A DNA stretch of 64,000 bases from Thalassospira sp. HF15 (GCF_011806525.1 NZ_JAAVKI010000002.1:558001-622000); one strand, 5' to 3'. Shown: positions 16,090 to 24,807, counted from the first letter of the stretch. Numbers and translations: made by a program. The notes: generated by a model from the letters alone, not told the origin.

Positions 16090-17022
16090 TCAGGCGGCGG
16101 TGCCGGACGGGACGGTGCGCCCTTCCTGTTCGGTGCGACACGTTGCAATCAGCCAGTCACGGAATGCCCGGACGGCAAAGTTGTTTTCCTTTTCCTTGGG
16201 GTAGACCACGTAATAGGCGTGCTGATTGGGGATGGAGACATCAAACGGTGCGACCAGTCGCCCACTTTCAAGTTCTTCACGCACCAGAAATTCCGGCAAA
16301 AGCGCCAGTCCAAGCCCCGCCACAGCCGCCTGAATGACCATGTGGAAATGCTCAAACCGGGGGCCGGCCAATTCATCAACCACGGCAACACCGGTTGCCG
16401 CCAGCCAGTCCTGCCAGGCGCGCGGGCGGGTTGAATGCTGCAACAGGGTGCAGTTGCGCACCCGTTCACGTGCAATCGGCAGATCATCATTTTCCTTCAA
16501 TAGCTTGGGCGCACACACCGCAATCAGGGTTTCTCCCATCAGACGGTGCGTCACACAACCCGGCAGGTTGTCTTCGCCAAAGTGAATGGCGATATCTATG
16601 CCTTCCCGGTCGAAATTAAACTCACGCGTTTGCGTAATGAGATTGAGCTGAATGTCAGGCCAGGTCGACTTGAAATCGCCCAGGCGTGGAACAAGCCAAC
16701 GTGCGCCAAATGTCGGCAAGGTCCCGACATTAAGCATCCCGCCCGCATCGGAATAGGCCATGACCTGAAGGGTTGCGGCCTCCGCCCGGTCCAGAAGGTC
16801 GCGTACTTGGGCTGCATAGGCTTCACCGGCCGCTGTCAGTTTCAGGCGCTTTTTGACACGCCGAAAAAGATCGCGACCCAAGTATTCCTCAAGCGCACGG
16901 ATCTGACGGCTAATCGCGCTTTGCGTGACATTGAGTTCCTCGGCAGCCCGAGTAAAGGACAGATGGCGGGCCGAGCTTTCAAAGAATTGCAGGGCGGTAA
17001 GGGAGGGCAGGACGCGGCGCAT
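16090..17022 (-). CDS. LysR-family regulator, GcvA-like
   Basis: 310 residues. N-terminal winged helix (SFTRAAEELNVTQSAISRQI) of the LysR family with the GcvA-type RRVLPSLTALQFFE start, then a periplasmic-binding-like effector domain (GTLPTFGARWLVPRL, FDREGIDIAIHFG). Divergently placed 280 bp from the FAD oxidase-aminotransferase-dehydrogenase genes, so it most likely controls them. No effector is evident, though an amino acid or imino acid from that pathway is the natural guess. Confidence 0.9.
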   Translation of the reverse strand: MRRVLPSLTALQFFESSARHLSFTRAAEELNVTQSAISRQIRALEEYLGRDLFRRVKKRLKLTAAGEAYAAQVRDLLDRAEAATLQVMAYSDAGGMLNVGTLPTFGARWLVPRLGDFKSTWPDIQLNLITQTREFNFDREGIDIAIHFGEDNLPGCVTHRLMGETLIAVCAPKLLKENDDLPIARERVRNCTLLQHSTRPRAWQDWLAATGVAVVDELAGPRFEHFHMVIQAAVAGLGLALLPEFLVREELESGRLVAPFDVSIPNQHAYYVVYPKEKENNFAVRAFRDWLIATCRTEQEGRTVPSGTAA

Positions 17023-17302
17023 GGTGAAACCAGTTCATAACAAAATGGAATGATATGGTGCGAATATATCGTTTGTTTGCTGTGCAGCCAAGGCGTACCG
17101 TTTTAAACGGTTCAAAGCCCCCTCGCGCCACCCCAAGAAGCGATTGGGCCGAAGGCCAACCGCGCTGGAATGCTGTTACTTTGGAATGTTTTGGAAGGAT
17201 AGCTCCCCCTTTTCATTCGTGTAACGGTATCCAGCGCAACATTCAAAATACCGGACCACCAAGGGCCGGACGGCAACATATTGCATTGGGTAGAAGGCAA
17301 GA
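17023..17302. promoter_or_regulatory. Divergent control region of LysR gene and oxidase operon
   Basis: 280 bp without genes. It holds the palindrome ACCGTTT-T-AAACGGT at 17097-17111, GAATGA at 17048-17053 and its complement TCATTC at 17213-17218, and two more GGAATG copies near 17167 and 17182. The same hexamer recurs four times before the HglS gene at 34.4 kb. Binding is not demonstrated. Confidence 0.45.
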
Positions 17303-18490
17303 ATGGGTTCTGTTGACGAAAATTATGATGTGATCATCGTCGGTGGTGCCGTGGTCGGCAGTTCCATCGCATGGCATCTGACAGGCCGTGATGATTTCAA
17401 GGGCCGGGTTCTGGTGATTGAAAAGGACTCGACCTATGAGTTCTGTTCGACGGCCCTCTCGGCGGCATCGATCCGCCAGCAGTTTTCAACCCCGATCAAT
17501 ATTGAAATGTCGGCCTATGGCATTCAGTTTCTGCGCAATCTGAACCGCGATCTTGACCCGGACGTCGACATTGCCCTGCATGAAAAGGGCTATCTGATCC
17601 TTGCGACCGATCAGGGCCGCGACATCCTGCGTCAGAACCACGCGACGCAAACTGAATTTGGTGGCGACATCATCTGGATGGAGCCGGATGATTTGGCTGC
17701 AAAATATCCGTGGATGAATACATCTGATCTGGCGGCTGGTTGCTGGGGCCGCACCGGGGAGGGATGGTTTGATGCCTATTCCCTGATGCAGGCGTTTCGC
17801 AAACAGGCGCGTCGTCGCGGTGCTGACTATATTGACGGCGAAGTCGTCGAAGTCCTGCGTGATGGCGATCAAGTGACGGGTGTGGTTCTGAAAGACGGTC
17901 GTCGTTTTGGTTGTGGACAGCTTGTTAATGCTGCGGGCACCGGCGGATCAAAGGTCGCCAGCATGGCGGGTCTCGAAATTCCGGTCGAACCGCGCAAACG
18001 CTGCATCTTTGTGTTCAATTGTCGGGATGCACAAGACATCAACGCATCCTGTCCGATGCTGATTGATCCAAGCGGTCTTTATGTCCGCCCGGAAGGCGAG
18101 TTCTTTATCACCGGCATCGCCCCGCCCAAGGACCGCGATCCGGAATGCTGGGATTTCGATGTCGATCACAGCCTGTTTGACGACATCATCTGGCCGGGCC
18201 TGTATGAGCGGTGCGAACGGTTCGAGGCGATCAAGGTCGTTAATGCCTGGGCGGGCCATTATTCCTATAACCTGCTGGATCAGAACGCGATTCTGGGCCG
18301 TCATACCGATGTTGGAAACTTCATCTTTGCCAACGGGTTCTCGGGCCACGGCCTGCAACAAAGCCCGGCAGTTGGTCGTGGCATTGCCGAGCTGATCACA
18401 ACAGGCGCGTACGAAACCCTTGATCTGTCAGTGTTTGGCTATGAGCGCATCCGCGATAATGCCCCGGTGCTTGAACTGAACGTTATCTAA
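17303..18490 (+). CDS. FAD-dependent amine/D-amino-acid oxidase family protein
   Basis: 395 residues of the DAO family. The FAD-binding motif DVIIVGGAVVGSS (GGAVVG at 14-19) is followed by TALSAASIRQQFS, and the C-terminal FAD loop is FANGFSGHGLQQSPAVGRG. Relatives include sarcosine, pipecolate and FOXRED1-like oxidoreductases; the exact substrate cannot be assigned. With an aminotransferase and an ALDH7-type dehydrogenase downstream, oxidation of a lysine-derived amine or imino acid such as pipecolate is plausible (inference). AAGG lies 6 bp before the ATG. Confidence 0.9.
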   Translation: MGSVDENYDVIIVGGAVVGSSIAWHLTGRDDFKGRVLVIEKDSTYEFCSTALSAASIRQQFSTPINIEMSAYGIQFLRNLNRDLDPDVDIALHEKGYLILATDQGRDILRQNHATQTEFGGDIIWMEPDDLAAKYPWMNTSDLAAGCWGRTGEGWFDAYSLMQAFRKQARRRGADYIDGEVVEVLRDGDQVTGVVLKDGRRFGCGQLVNAAGTGGSKVASMAGLEIPVEPRKRCIFVFNCRDAQDINASCPMLIDPSGLYVRPEGEFFITGIAPPKDRDPECWDFDVDHSLFDDIIWPGLYERCERFEAIKVVNAWAGHYSYNLLDQNAILGRHTDVGNFIFANGFSGHGLQQSPAVGRGIAELITTGAYETLDLSVFGYERIRDNAPVLELNVI

Positions 18491-18528
18491 GTCATTTGTA
18501 TCATCAAAAAGGTCGGAGCAGCCCCCAC

Positions 18529-19845
18529 ATGCCCCGTGACGAAAACACCAAATCTGCTGATGACAGCACCCTGATCCGGGATCGTGCCACGGGCTCGGTA
18601 TCTGCTGGCGTGCGCAATGTGCATCCGGTTTATCTTGATCGTGCGCTCAATGCCGAGGCATGGGATGTCGACGACAAACGTTATATCGATTTCATTGGCG
18701 GGATCGGTGTGTTGAATGTTGGCCATCGCAATCCGGTCGTGATGGAACGCGTTGCCGCCCAGTGCGAACGCTTTACCCACAGCTGCTATAACGCGCTGCC
18801 GCATGAACCTTATGTCGCGGTGACGGATTGGCTGTCGGCAAACTGCCCGATTGAAGGCCCGGCAAAATCAATGCTGACCAATTCCGGGGCAGAGGCGATG
18901 GAAAATGCGCTGAAGCTTGCGCGTGCCTTTACCGGTCGCACCGGGGTGATCGCGTTTGAGGGGGCGTTTCATGGTCGGACCCTTGCCACACTGGCACTGA
19001 CCGGAAAAACCAAACCCTACAAAACCGGGCTTGGCCCGCTGCCGGGGCCTGTTTGGCATTTGCCATATCCCTGCCCTGAAACCGGTGTATCGGTTGATGA
19101 TGCGATGGCGGGCATTGCCAAGCTGTTTGCTGTTTCCGCCGATCCGGCATCGGTCGGGGCAGTGGTGATCGAACCCGTTCAGGGCGAAGGCGGTTTTCGT
19201 GCTGTGGATGGTGAATTCCTTGCCGCCCTGCGTCGTCTTTGTGATGAAAACGGCATGGTCTTGATCGCCGATGAAATTCAGTCGGGCTTTGCCCGAACCG
19301 GCAAGATGTTTGCCATTGAGCATGCCGGTGTTGCACCCGATATCCTTGTGATGGGCAAGGGTATTGGTGGTGGCTTCCCGTTGGCGGCCATTACCGGTGC
19401 CGAGGATGTCATGAATGCGCTTGCCCCCGGTGGGCTCGGCGGCACCTATTCGGGCAACCCGGTGGCCTGTGCTGCGGCAACGGGCGTGTTTGAGGTTTTG
19501 GAAACTGAAAATCTTACCGCACGCGCCAAACAGCTTGGTGAAAAATACGCCACCCATATCGCATGGCTGCGCGATCTGCCCGGTGGGCATGTGATCGGCA
19601 ACATGCGCGGGATCGGCGCGATGCGTGCCTTTGAATTGATTGCAGATGACGGCAAACCGTCACCCAAACGTCTGCAAACCTTGTTGCAACTGGCTCGCGC
19701 AAACGGGCTATTGTTAATGCCAAGTGGTGAACACGCCAATGTTGTGCGCCTGCTGGCACCTTTGACCATTCCGTTTGATCAGGTCGATGAGGCCTTTGCC
19801 ATCATCGCCAAGCTGCTCCCCAAGGTGGCCGATATCAAGGATTGA
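18529..19845 (+). CDS. Class-III PLP aminotransferase (GABA/lysine-type)
   Basis: 438 residues from the ATG at 18529 (MPRDENTKS), with GGAG upstream; an ATG-less longer frame from 18496 is less likely. PLP-binding features are the NSGAEAMENALKLAR segment, D248 in ADEIQSGFARTG and the Schiff-base lysine K277 in VMGKGIGGGFPL. The class includes 4-aminobutyrate, 5-aminovalerate and lysine 6-aminotransferases. Its neighbour is an aminoadipate-semialdehyde-type dehydrogenase, so an omega-amino group of lysine or a related compound is the likely donor. 38 bp from the oxidase stop. Confidence 0.92.
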   Translation: MPRDENTKSADDSTLIRDRATGSVSAGVRNVHPVYLDRALNAEAWDVDDKRYIDFIGGIGVLNVGHRNPVVMERVAAQCERFTHSCYNALPHEPYVAVTDWLSANCPIEGPAKSMLTNSGAEAMENALKLARAFTGRTGVIAFEGAFHGRTLATLALTGKTKPYKTGLGPLPGPVWHLPYPCPETGVSVDDAMAGIAKLFAVSADPASVGAVVIEPVQGEGGFRAVDGEFLAALRRLCDENGMVLIADEIQSGFARTGKMFAIEHAGVAPDILVMGKGIGGGFPLAAITGAEDVMNALAPGGLGGTYSGNPVACAAATGVFEVLETENLTARAKQLGEKYATHIAWLRDLPGGHVIGNMRGIGAMRAFELIADDGKPSPKRLQTLLQLARANGLLLMPSGEHANVVRLLAPLTIPFDQVDEAFAIIAKLLPKVADIKD

Positions 19846-19905
19846 ACAGAGATCGAATTTGCCGGTGATCCGCGCCGGAGAGTTTAAAACGAAGGGAGTT
19901 TTACT

Positions 19906-21405
19906 GTGAGCTACAAATCCATTCTGACCGAACTTGGTCTGTCCGAAGCAGAGATTGCCAATGGCACGCTCAGTGTCCAGACCCCGGTTGACGGTTCGGA
20001 ATTCGCAAGTGTTACCGAAACCACCCCGGCCGAAATGACCGATGTCATCGGCAATGCCAAAAAGGCGTTTGGCGCATGGCGTCAGGTGCCCGGTCCGCGT
20101 CGCGGCGAACTGGTACGCCTTCTGGGTGATGAACTTCGTGCCGCGAAAGAGCCGCTGGGCCGTTTGGTATCGCTTGAATGCGGCAAGATCTATCAGGAAG
20201 GTCTTGGCGAAGTTCAGGAAATGATCGACATCTGCGATTTTGCCCTTGGTCTGTCACGCCAGCTCTACGGCCTGACCATCGCGTCCGAACGTCCGGGCCA
20301 CAAAATGATGGAAAACTGGCATCCGCTTGGCGTTGCCGGTTTGATCACCGCGTTTAACTTCCCGGTTGCACCGTGGGCATGGAACACTGCGCTTGCACTT
20401 GCTTGCGGTAATGCCGTGATCTGGAAACCGTCGGAAAAAACCCCGGTCACAGCAATGGCGTGCCAGAAGATCCTTGAAAAGGCGATGGCGAAATTTGGCG
20501 ATGCACCAGCTAACCTGCATCAGGTTGTTGTCGGTGATCGTGAAATCGGTGAGATCATGACCGACAGCCGTGACGTCGCGCTTATTTCCGCAACCGGTTC
20601 GACCCGCATGGGCCGCGAAGTTGCTCCGCGTGTTGCGCAGCGCTTTGGCCGTACCATTCTGGAACTGGGCGGCAACAACGCCATGATCGTCACCCCGTCG
20701 GCAGATATCGATATGACCGTTCGTGCGGTTGTGTTCTCGGCTGTTGGTACCTGTGGTCAGCGTTGCACCAGCTTGCGTCGTCTTATCGTGCATAAGGACG
20801 TCAAGGATCAGCTGCTGCCGAAAATCATTGCGGCCTACAAGTCGGTGAAAATTGGCGATCCGCTGGAAGACGGTGTTCTGGTTGGTCCGCTGATCGACGA
20901 GGAAGCCTATACCAACATGCAGACGGCACTTTCGAACGCCAAGAAAGACGGCGGTACCGTTCATGGCGGCGAACGCACCCTGGAATCGGAATACCCGAAT
21001 GCGTTTTATGTCACCCCGTCGGTGGTTGAAATGCCGGGTCAGACCGAGACCGTGAAGCACGAGACCTTTGCACCGATCCTTTATGTCATGACCTACGAGA
21101 CGCTTGAAGAAGCCATCGCGCTTCAGAATGACGTCCCGCAGGGCCTGTCGTCGTGCATCTTCTCGACCGATCTGCGCGAAACCGAACTGTTTCTGTCGTC
21201 GGTTGGCTCCGATTGCGGTATTGCCAACGTCAATATCGGCCCGTCCGGTGCTGAAATCGGTGGTGCCTTCGGTGGTGAAAAAGAAACCGGTGGCGGTCGT
21301 GAATCCGGTTCGGACGCTTGGAAAGGCTACATGCGCCGCGCAACCAACACCATCAACTACTCCCGCGAGCTGCCATTGGCTCAGGGTATTAAATTCGATA
21401 TCTGA
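19906..21405 (+). CDS. ALDH7-type aldehyde dehydrogenase (aminoadipate semialdehyde/piperideine-6-carboxylate dehydrogenase)
   Basis: 499 residues, start GTG at 19906 after GAAGGGAG. The motif ELGGNNAMIV (general base E253) with two asparagines, and GTCGQRCTSLRRL (nucleophile C287), are those of the ALDH7 family, whose bacterial members (Pcd, AmaB) oxidise 2-aminoadipate 6-semialdehyde to 2-aminoadipate with NAD(P)+. ITAFNFPVAPWAWN marks the cofactor domain. Third gene of the oxidase-aminotransferase cluster; ends at a strong terminator. The lysine assignment is family knowledge plus context, not proof. Confidence 0.93.
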   Translation: MSYKSILTELGLSEAEIANGTLSVQTPVDGSEFASVTETTPAEMTDVIGNAKKAFGAWRQVPGPRRGELVRLLGDELRAAKEPLGRLVSLECGKIYQEGLGEVQEMIDICDFALGLSRQLYGLTIASERPGHKMMENWHPLGVAGLITAFNFPVAPWAWNTALALACGNAVIWKPSEKTPVTAMACQKILEKAMAKFGDAPANLHQVVVGDREIGEIMTDSRDVALISATGSTRMGREVAPRVAQRFGRTILELGGNNAMIVTPSADIDMTVRAVVFSAVGTCGQRCTSLRRLIVHKDVKDQLLPKIIAAYKSVKIGDPLEDGVLVGPLIDEEAYTNMQTALSNAKKDGGTVHGGERTLESEYPNAFYVTPSVVEMPGQTETVKHETFAPILYVMTYETLEEAIALQNDVPQGLSSCIFSTDLRETELFLSSVGSDCGIANVNIGPSGAEIGGAFGGEKETGGGRESGSDAWKGYMRRATNTINYSRELPLAQGIKFDI

Positions 21406-21433
21406 TCACATCGTTGATCCGGTTTGATCCAAG

Positions 21434-21461
21434 CCCCGCCGGTTTTCCGGCGGGGTTTATT
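21434..21461 (+). terminator. Terminator after the ALDH7 gene
   Basis: Perfect 9-bp stem CCCCGCCGG / CCGGCGGGG, loop TTTT, then TTTATTT. It touches the end of the convergent DUF1772 gene and may serve both strands. Confidence 0.88.
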
Positions 21462-21987
21462 TATGCGAATTATGACCTGCCGGGGAAAGGGTACGCTGCG
21501 CAAGCATATAAAGACCCAACATCGCAAATACCAGGGCGATGGCGGACAATACGGTACGGGTCTGGTTCCAGAATTGCCAAGGTGCGGAATAGTCGGACCA
21601 GATTTTACCAACGGCTTGTGGGTCCGCCGGTATTTCGATTAATGCCAGGGCTTCATTCATTGGCACATTGACGGCCATGGTTAGCAACAGTCCGCCCGAA
21701 AAATAAGTTACACATGCGGCCAAAAACCAGTATCCGGCAGTACGGCTTTGGGTCGCAAAACATAGAATTGCGGTTACAAGGGAAATGACCGGTGTGCCAA
21801 AGAATGCCGGGGCAAAGGTCGCATTTCGAACTGATCCGTTCATTGCCTGCATGGCCGCGATAGCAGTTTCAGGGGGCGCACTGTCCAATCCCCACATTGT
21901 TGAACAAACCCAGGCATAGAAAAACCCGAAAATCGCGCCATGAAACAGGATGGCGGCAAAGGCAAGAAAACGGGTGGCGATGATCAT
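21457..21987 (-). CDS. DUF1772 (anthrone oxygenase-like) membrane protein
   Basis: 176 residues with four predicted membrane helices (LAFAAILFHGAIFGFFYAWV near the N-terminus; the last around RTVLSAIALVFAMLGLYML). The NVPMNEAL segment after the third helix and the W..WNQTRTVLSA region match DUF1772, a family that includes fungal anthrone oxygenases but is mostly uncharacterised in bacteria. Divergent from a TetR gene with two palindromes in between, so probably the regulated target. Confidence 0.82.
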   Translation of the reverse strand: MIIATRFLAFAAILFHGAIFGFFYAWVCSTMWGLDSAPPETAIAAMQAMNGSVRNATFAPAFFGTPVISLVTAILCFATQSRTAGYWFLAACVTYFSGGLLLTMAVNVPMNEALALIEIPADPQAVGKIWSDYSAPWQFWNQTRTVLSAIALVFAMLGLYMLAQRTLSPAGHNSHK

Positions 21988-22022
21988 GGCTCTACGCTTT
22001 CATTGGTTGGGAAAATCCTGTA

Positions 22023-22070
22023 ACCGTACATATCTATACGGTACATAATCGTACATATGTGTACGATTAT
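22023..22070. promoter_or_regulatory. Paired palindromic operators between DUF1772 and tetR genes
   Basis: A perfect dyad with 11-bp arms ATAATCGTACA (22045-22055) and TGTACGATTAT (22060-22070) around TATG, and a related dyad ACCGTA/TACGGT at 22023-22042. Both share the core CGTACA-like half-site; centres are 25 bp apart. Such sites between a TetR gene and its divergent neighbour are normally the TetR operators. Confidence 0.75.
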
Positions 22071-22096
22071 GTCAAGCAATCGGAGATAAACTGCAC

Positions 22097-22705
22097 ATGC
22101 CCCCGATTACCAAGGCTCAACGAAAACAAAATATTGAAAAGGCTGCCTATGAAATCCTGCACGAAAAGGGATATGTCGGTGCGTCGATGCTCGCGATTGC
22201 AAAGCGCGCCCGCGCCTCAAACGAAACCATGTATCGCTGGTATGGCGACAAGCGCGGTCTTTTTGCCGAACTGGTGCGCGAAAATGCGCGTGCCGTGACA
22301 GACATGCTTCGTGATTTATCACAACCCGATCATGCAGCCGCAGATATCATCAAGGCCGTTGGTCCAAGGCTTCTGGAACTGCTGGTCAGTGAGCGTGCCG
22401 TGATGCTGAACCGTGCAGCAGCATCCGATACATCAGGCATGTTGGGCGAGGTGATTGGTGAATGTGGCCGCGATACCGTCATGCCGATGATTGTCGATGT
22501 TTTTGATCGCGGGGTTGCGCAAGGCTGGCTCAAGGAGGGGGATGCCCAAAATGTGGCAGAGACGTATTTGTCTCTTCTGGTCGGGGACTGGCAGGTGCGC
22601 CGGGTTATCGGAACACTTTCTGATCTATCCAATGCCGACATTACAACACGTGCGGATTGTGCCTATGACCAACTCTGTCAGTTGTTTGCGGAACATAATC
22701 CCTAA
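22097..22705 (+). CDS. TetR/AcrR-family regulator
   Basis: 202 residues. N-terminal TetR helix-turn-helix: QNIEKAAYEILHEKGYVGAS then AIAKRARASNETMYRWYGDK. The ligand domain has the TetR_C-like segment LSLLVGDWQVRRVIG. GGAGATAAAC precedes the ATG. The paired palindromes upstream suggest autorepression and control of the divergent DUF1772 gene. Ligand unknown. Confidence 0.9.
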   Translation: MPPITKAQRKQNIEKAAYEILHEKGYVGASMLAIAKRARASNETMYRWYGDKRGLFAELVRENARAVTDMLRDLSQPDHAAADIIKAVGPRLLELLVSERAVMLNRAAASDTSGMLGEVIGECGRDTVMPMIVDVFDRGVAQGWLKEGDAQNVAETYLSLLVGDWQVRRVIGTLSDLSNADITTRADCAYDQLCQLFAEHNP

Positions 22706-22710
22706 ACAAA

Positions 22711-22737
22711 AAAGCGGCCCCGAAAAGGAGCCGCTTT
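22711..22737. terminator. Bidirectional terminator between tetR and sodB
   Basis: Stem AAAGCGGC / GCCGCTTT (8 bp, extended by CC/GG inside), A-rich before and TCTTT after, between convergent genes. Confidence 0.8.
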
Positions 22738-22765
22738 CTTTAATTCAATCTCAAAGCGTTGCTGA

Positions 22766-23371
22766 TTAGCCAGCTTTGGAGAAGCGCTCTGCGACATATT
22801 CCCAGTTAACGAGCTTGTCGAGGAACGCTTTAACGTAGTCAGGGCGCGCGTTGCGGTAGTCGATGTAGTAGGAGTGTTCCCAAACATCGCAACCGAGCAG
22901 CGGGGTCTGACCGTGAACGAGCGGGTTTTCCGCGTTCGGGGTCTTGGTGACGACCAGTTTGCCGGATTTGTCCATTGCCAGCCAGCACCAGCCGGAACCG
23001 AACTGGGTTACACCAGCCTGAACGAAGGCTTCCTTGAAGGCATCAACCGAACCGAAGTCTTCAACGATTTTCTTTTCGAGTTCGCCCGGGATGGCGCCGC
23101 CGCCATTGCCCTTCATCATTTGCCAGAACTCGATGTGGTTCCAGTGCTGGGCAGCGTTGTTGAACAGGCCTGCTTTGGAAGCGTCGCCATAGGATGCAAC
23201 AACGACTTCTTCGAGCGACTTGCCTTCAAGGCCCGAACCTTCGAGCAGCTTGTTACCGTTCACAACATAGGCGTTGTGGTGTTTGTCATGGTGAAACTCA
23301 AGGGTTTCAGCCGACATGACCGGTGCAAGCGCGTCATATGCATACGGAAGTGCTGGGAGTTCAAATGCCAT
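22766..23371 (-). CDS. sodB: Superoxide dismutase, Fe type
   Basis: 201 residues, the standard Fe/Mn superoxide dismutase length. Metal ligands are H27 in LEFHHDKHH, H79 in NNAAQHWNH, and the aspartate and histidine of DVWEHSYYIDY. The glutamine Q75 in NNAAQ, donated from the N-terminal half, is characteristic of iron-dependent enzymes. Cytoplasmic, dismutates superoxide to peroxide and oxygen. GAGGAA precedes the ATG. A perfect inverted repeat lies about 85 bp upstream. Confidence 0.95.
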   Translation of the reverse strand: MAFELPALPYAYDALAPVMSAETLEFHHDKHHNAYVVNGNKLLEGSGLEGKSLEEVVVASYGDASKAGLFNNAAQHWNHIEFWQMMKGNGGGAIPGELEKKIVEDFGSVDAFKEAFVQAGVTQFGSGWCWLAMDKSGKLVVTKTPNAENPLVHGQTPLLGCDVWEHSYYIDYRNARPDYVKAFLDKLVNWEYVAERFSKAG

Positions 23372-23454
23372 GATACAATTCCTCGATTTTCATTATGTGT
23401 CTGTGCGGTAACGCAACATATCCCTTTTTGCACCTTCGATAAAAGTGAAAATCC

Positions 23455-23485
23455 CGTGCAACAATTTGGAAAGCCTTGTTGCACG
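23455..23485. repeat. Perfect inverted repeat upstream of sodB
   Basis: CGTGCAACAA (23455-23464) and TTGTTGCACG (23476-23485), 11-bp loop, no T tract on either side. Additional GCAAC copies occur near 23413 and 23548. Operator or leader hairpin; the rest of the roughly 300-bp gap to 23668 shows nothing clear. Confidence 0.55.
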
Positions 23486-23668
23486 ACCAACAGGTGCATT
23501 GGGTGTGTTACCCGTGATCTCTTATCTAGCACGCATGGGCGTTTATGCAACGTGTCGGGGCGTTACCGTTTGATGGTCTGATACATTATGAACATCCGGG
23601 CCCCAAAAACGTTCCCGGAAATTTCTGGAAAATTTTGACGCGTCCGGGTGTTGGTGAAGGCTGGGTGC

Positions 23669-23977
23669 CTATTCTTTATAGAGCCCCATCATCTTCTGGC
23701 TTTCGTCGCCATTTGTCAGGGTGACGTCATATTCACCGCGCCGGAGTGACGAGATATCGATCTTGCACGGGAAACGGACGCAATCACGTTTGATTGCGAT
23801 AGTACCGTCATCCTGATGGCTGAGCGTGACCTCACCCTTGGTCATTTCGGAATGGATGGTGACACTGTCCGTTGTCGGTTTCGGGGCAGATTTGATAGCA
23901 GCCAGCGCGGCTGTCGTGATCGTCATAAGACCAATCAGGGCAATGGCAACCGGCTTGCTGCGCAGAGATCTAAGCAT
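23669..23977 (-). CDS. Small secreted protein of unknown function
   Basis: 102 residues from the ATG at 23977, which has GAGGA 4 bp upstream; a longer frame to 24097 exists. A signal peptide (PVAIALIGLMTITTAALAA) is followed by a small beta-rich domain with two cysteines close together (KRDCVRFPCKID) that could form a disulfide, then LRRGEYDVTLTNGDESQKMM. I do not recognise the family. It follows thiE on the same strand but a structured gap separates them. Confidence 0.7.
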   Translation of the reverse strand: MLRSLRSKPVAIALIGLMTITTAALAAIKSAPKPTTDSVTIHSEMTKGEVTLSHQDDGTIAIKRDCVRFPCKIDISSLRRGEYDVTLTNGDESQKMMGLYKE

Positions 23978-24105
23978 GTCTTCCTCGCGCGGTTGTGCTT
24001 GGTTCATGCTTGGTAATCTGGCGTGCGAAGCCGAAGAATTAACGGCGCAAATAGGGCATTTCCGTGCCAAAGACTGCGCTTTGGGCGCGGCAGGCATGCA
24101 GTAGG

Positions 24106-24150
24106 CGCGCGGGCATGTACATTGGCACTGTGAAAGCCAACGCCCGCGCG
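24106..24150. repeat. Long GC-rich hairpin after thiE
   Basis: Outer arms CGCGCGGGC / GCCCGCGCG and inner arms TTGGC / GCCAA. It lies just past the thiE stop with no T tract; it may protect the 3' end or terminate weakly. Confidence 0.45.
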
Positions 24151-24159
24151 ACTGGCGGC

Positions 24160-24807
24160 CTATTGTGGCAGATGGGTCCGCGCTGACTTAAGTTTTTTGG
24201 CAATATCGGCGGTGGCCTGTTCGGGGTCGGGCTGCCCACAGATCGCCGAGACGACTGCAAGGCCATCTGCACCGCTTTCAAGCACCGGCAGGACATGTTC
24301 ACCCTTAAGCCCGCCAATTGCGACCGATGGTAGTCCGACCATCCGCACCAGCTTTTCAAGCCCGTCAAATCCGATGGCCGGTTTATGGTCCGGTTTGGTC
24401 GGGGTGGCAAAGATCGGTCCGATGCCGACGTAATCGACAATGCTGTGGTCAACCTTTTGCGCGACCTCTTCGCTTTCAATCGACAGGCCAATGATCTTGT
24501 CCGCGCCAAGGCGGTCGCGGGCAATTTGCGATGGCAGATCATCCTGACCGACATGCAGACCATGCGCGCCAATGGCGATGGCAGCATCAATGTCGTCATT
24601 GACGATCAATGGCACGTTTGTGCCTTCCATGGCCTGCATCAGTTCCCGACCAACCCGAATGAGGCCGTCGGTCCCGGCCTTCTTGTCGCGAAGCTGAATA
24701 AGGGTCGCCCCGCCTGCAATCGCGGCCATCGTTGTTTCCACCATCGAATGGCTGCGACACAGATCGGGATCAAGCACGAGATAAAGCGACAGATCAAACG
24801 ACTTCAT
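24160..24807 (-). CDS. thiE: Thiamine-phosphate synthase
   Basis: 215 residues. TIM-barrel signatures of ThiE are visible: IQLRDKKAGTDGLIRVGREL, LIVNDDIDAAIAIGAHGLHV followed by GQDDLP, and YVGIGPIFATPTKPDHKPAIG. It joins HMP pyrophosphate and thiazole phosphate to thiamine phosphate. Overlaps thiM by four bases (ATGA at 24804-24807), so the two are translationally coupled, both behind the TPP riboswitch. Confidence 0.96.
   Translation of the reverse strand: MKSFDLSLYLVLDPDLCRSHSMVETTMAAIAGGATLIQLRDKKAGTDGLIRVGRELMQAMEGTNVPLIVNDDIDAAIAIGAHGLHVGQDDLPSQIARDRLGADKIIGLSIESEEVAQKVDHSIVDYVGIGPIFATPTKPDHKPAIGFDGLEKLVRMVGLPSVAIGGLKGEHVLPVLESGADGLAVVSAICGQPDPEQATADIAKKLKSARTHLPQ

Noticed and set aside
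24039-24599. 186-codon minus-strand frame overlapping thiE
   Set aside because: Out-of-frame shadow of thiE, rich in Arg, Ser and Pro, with no domain.
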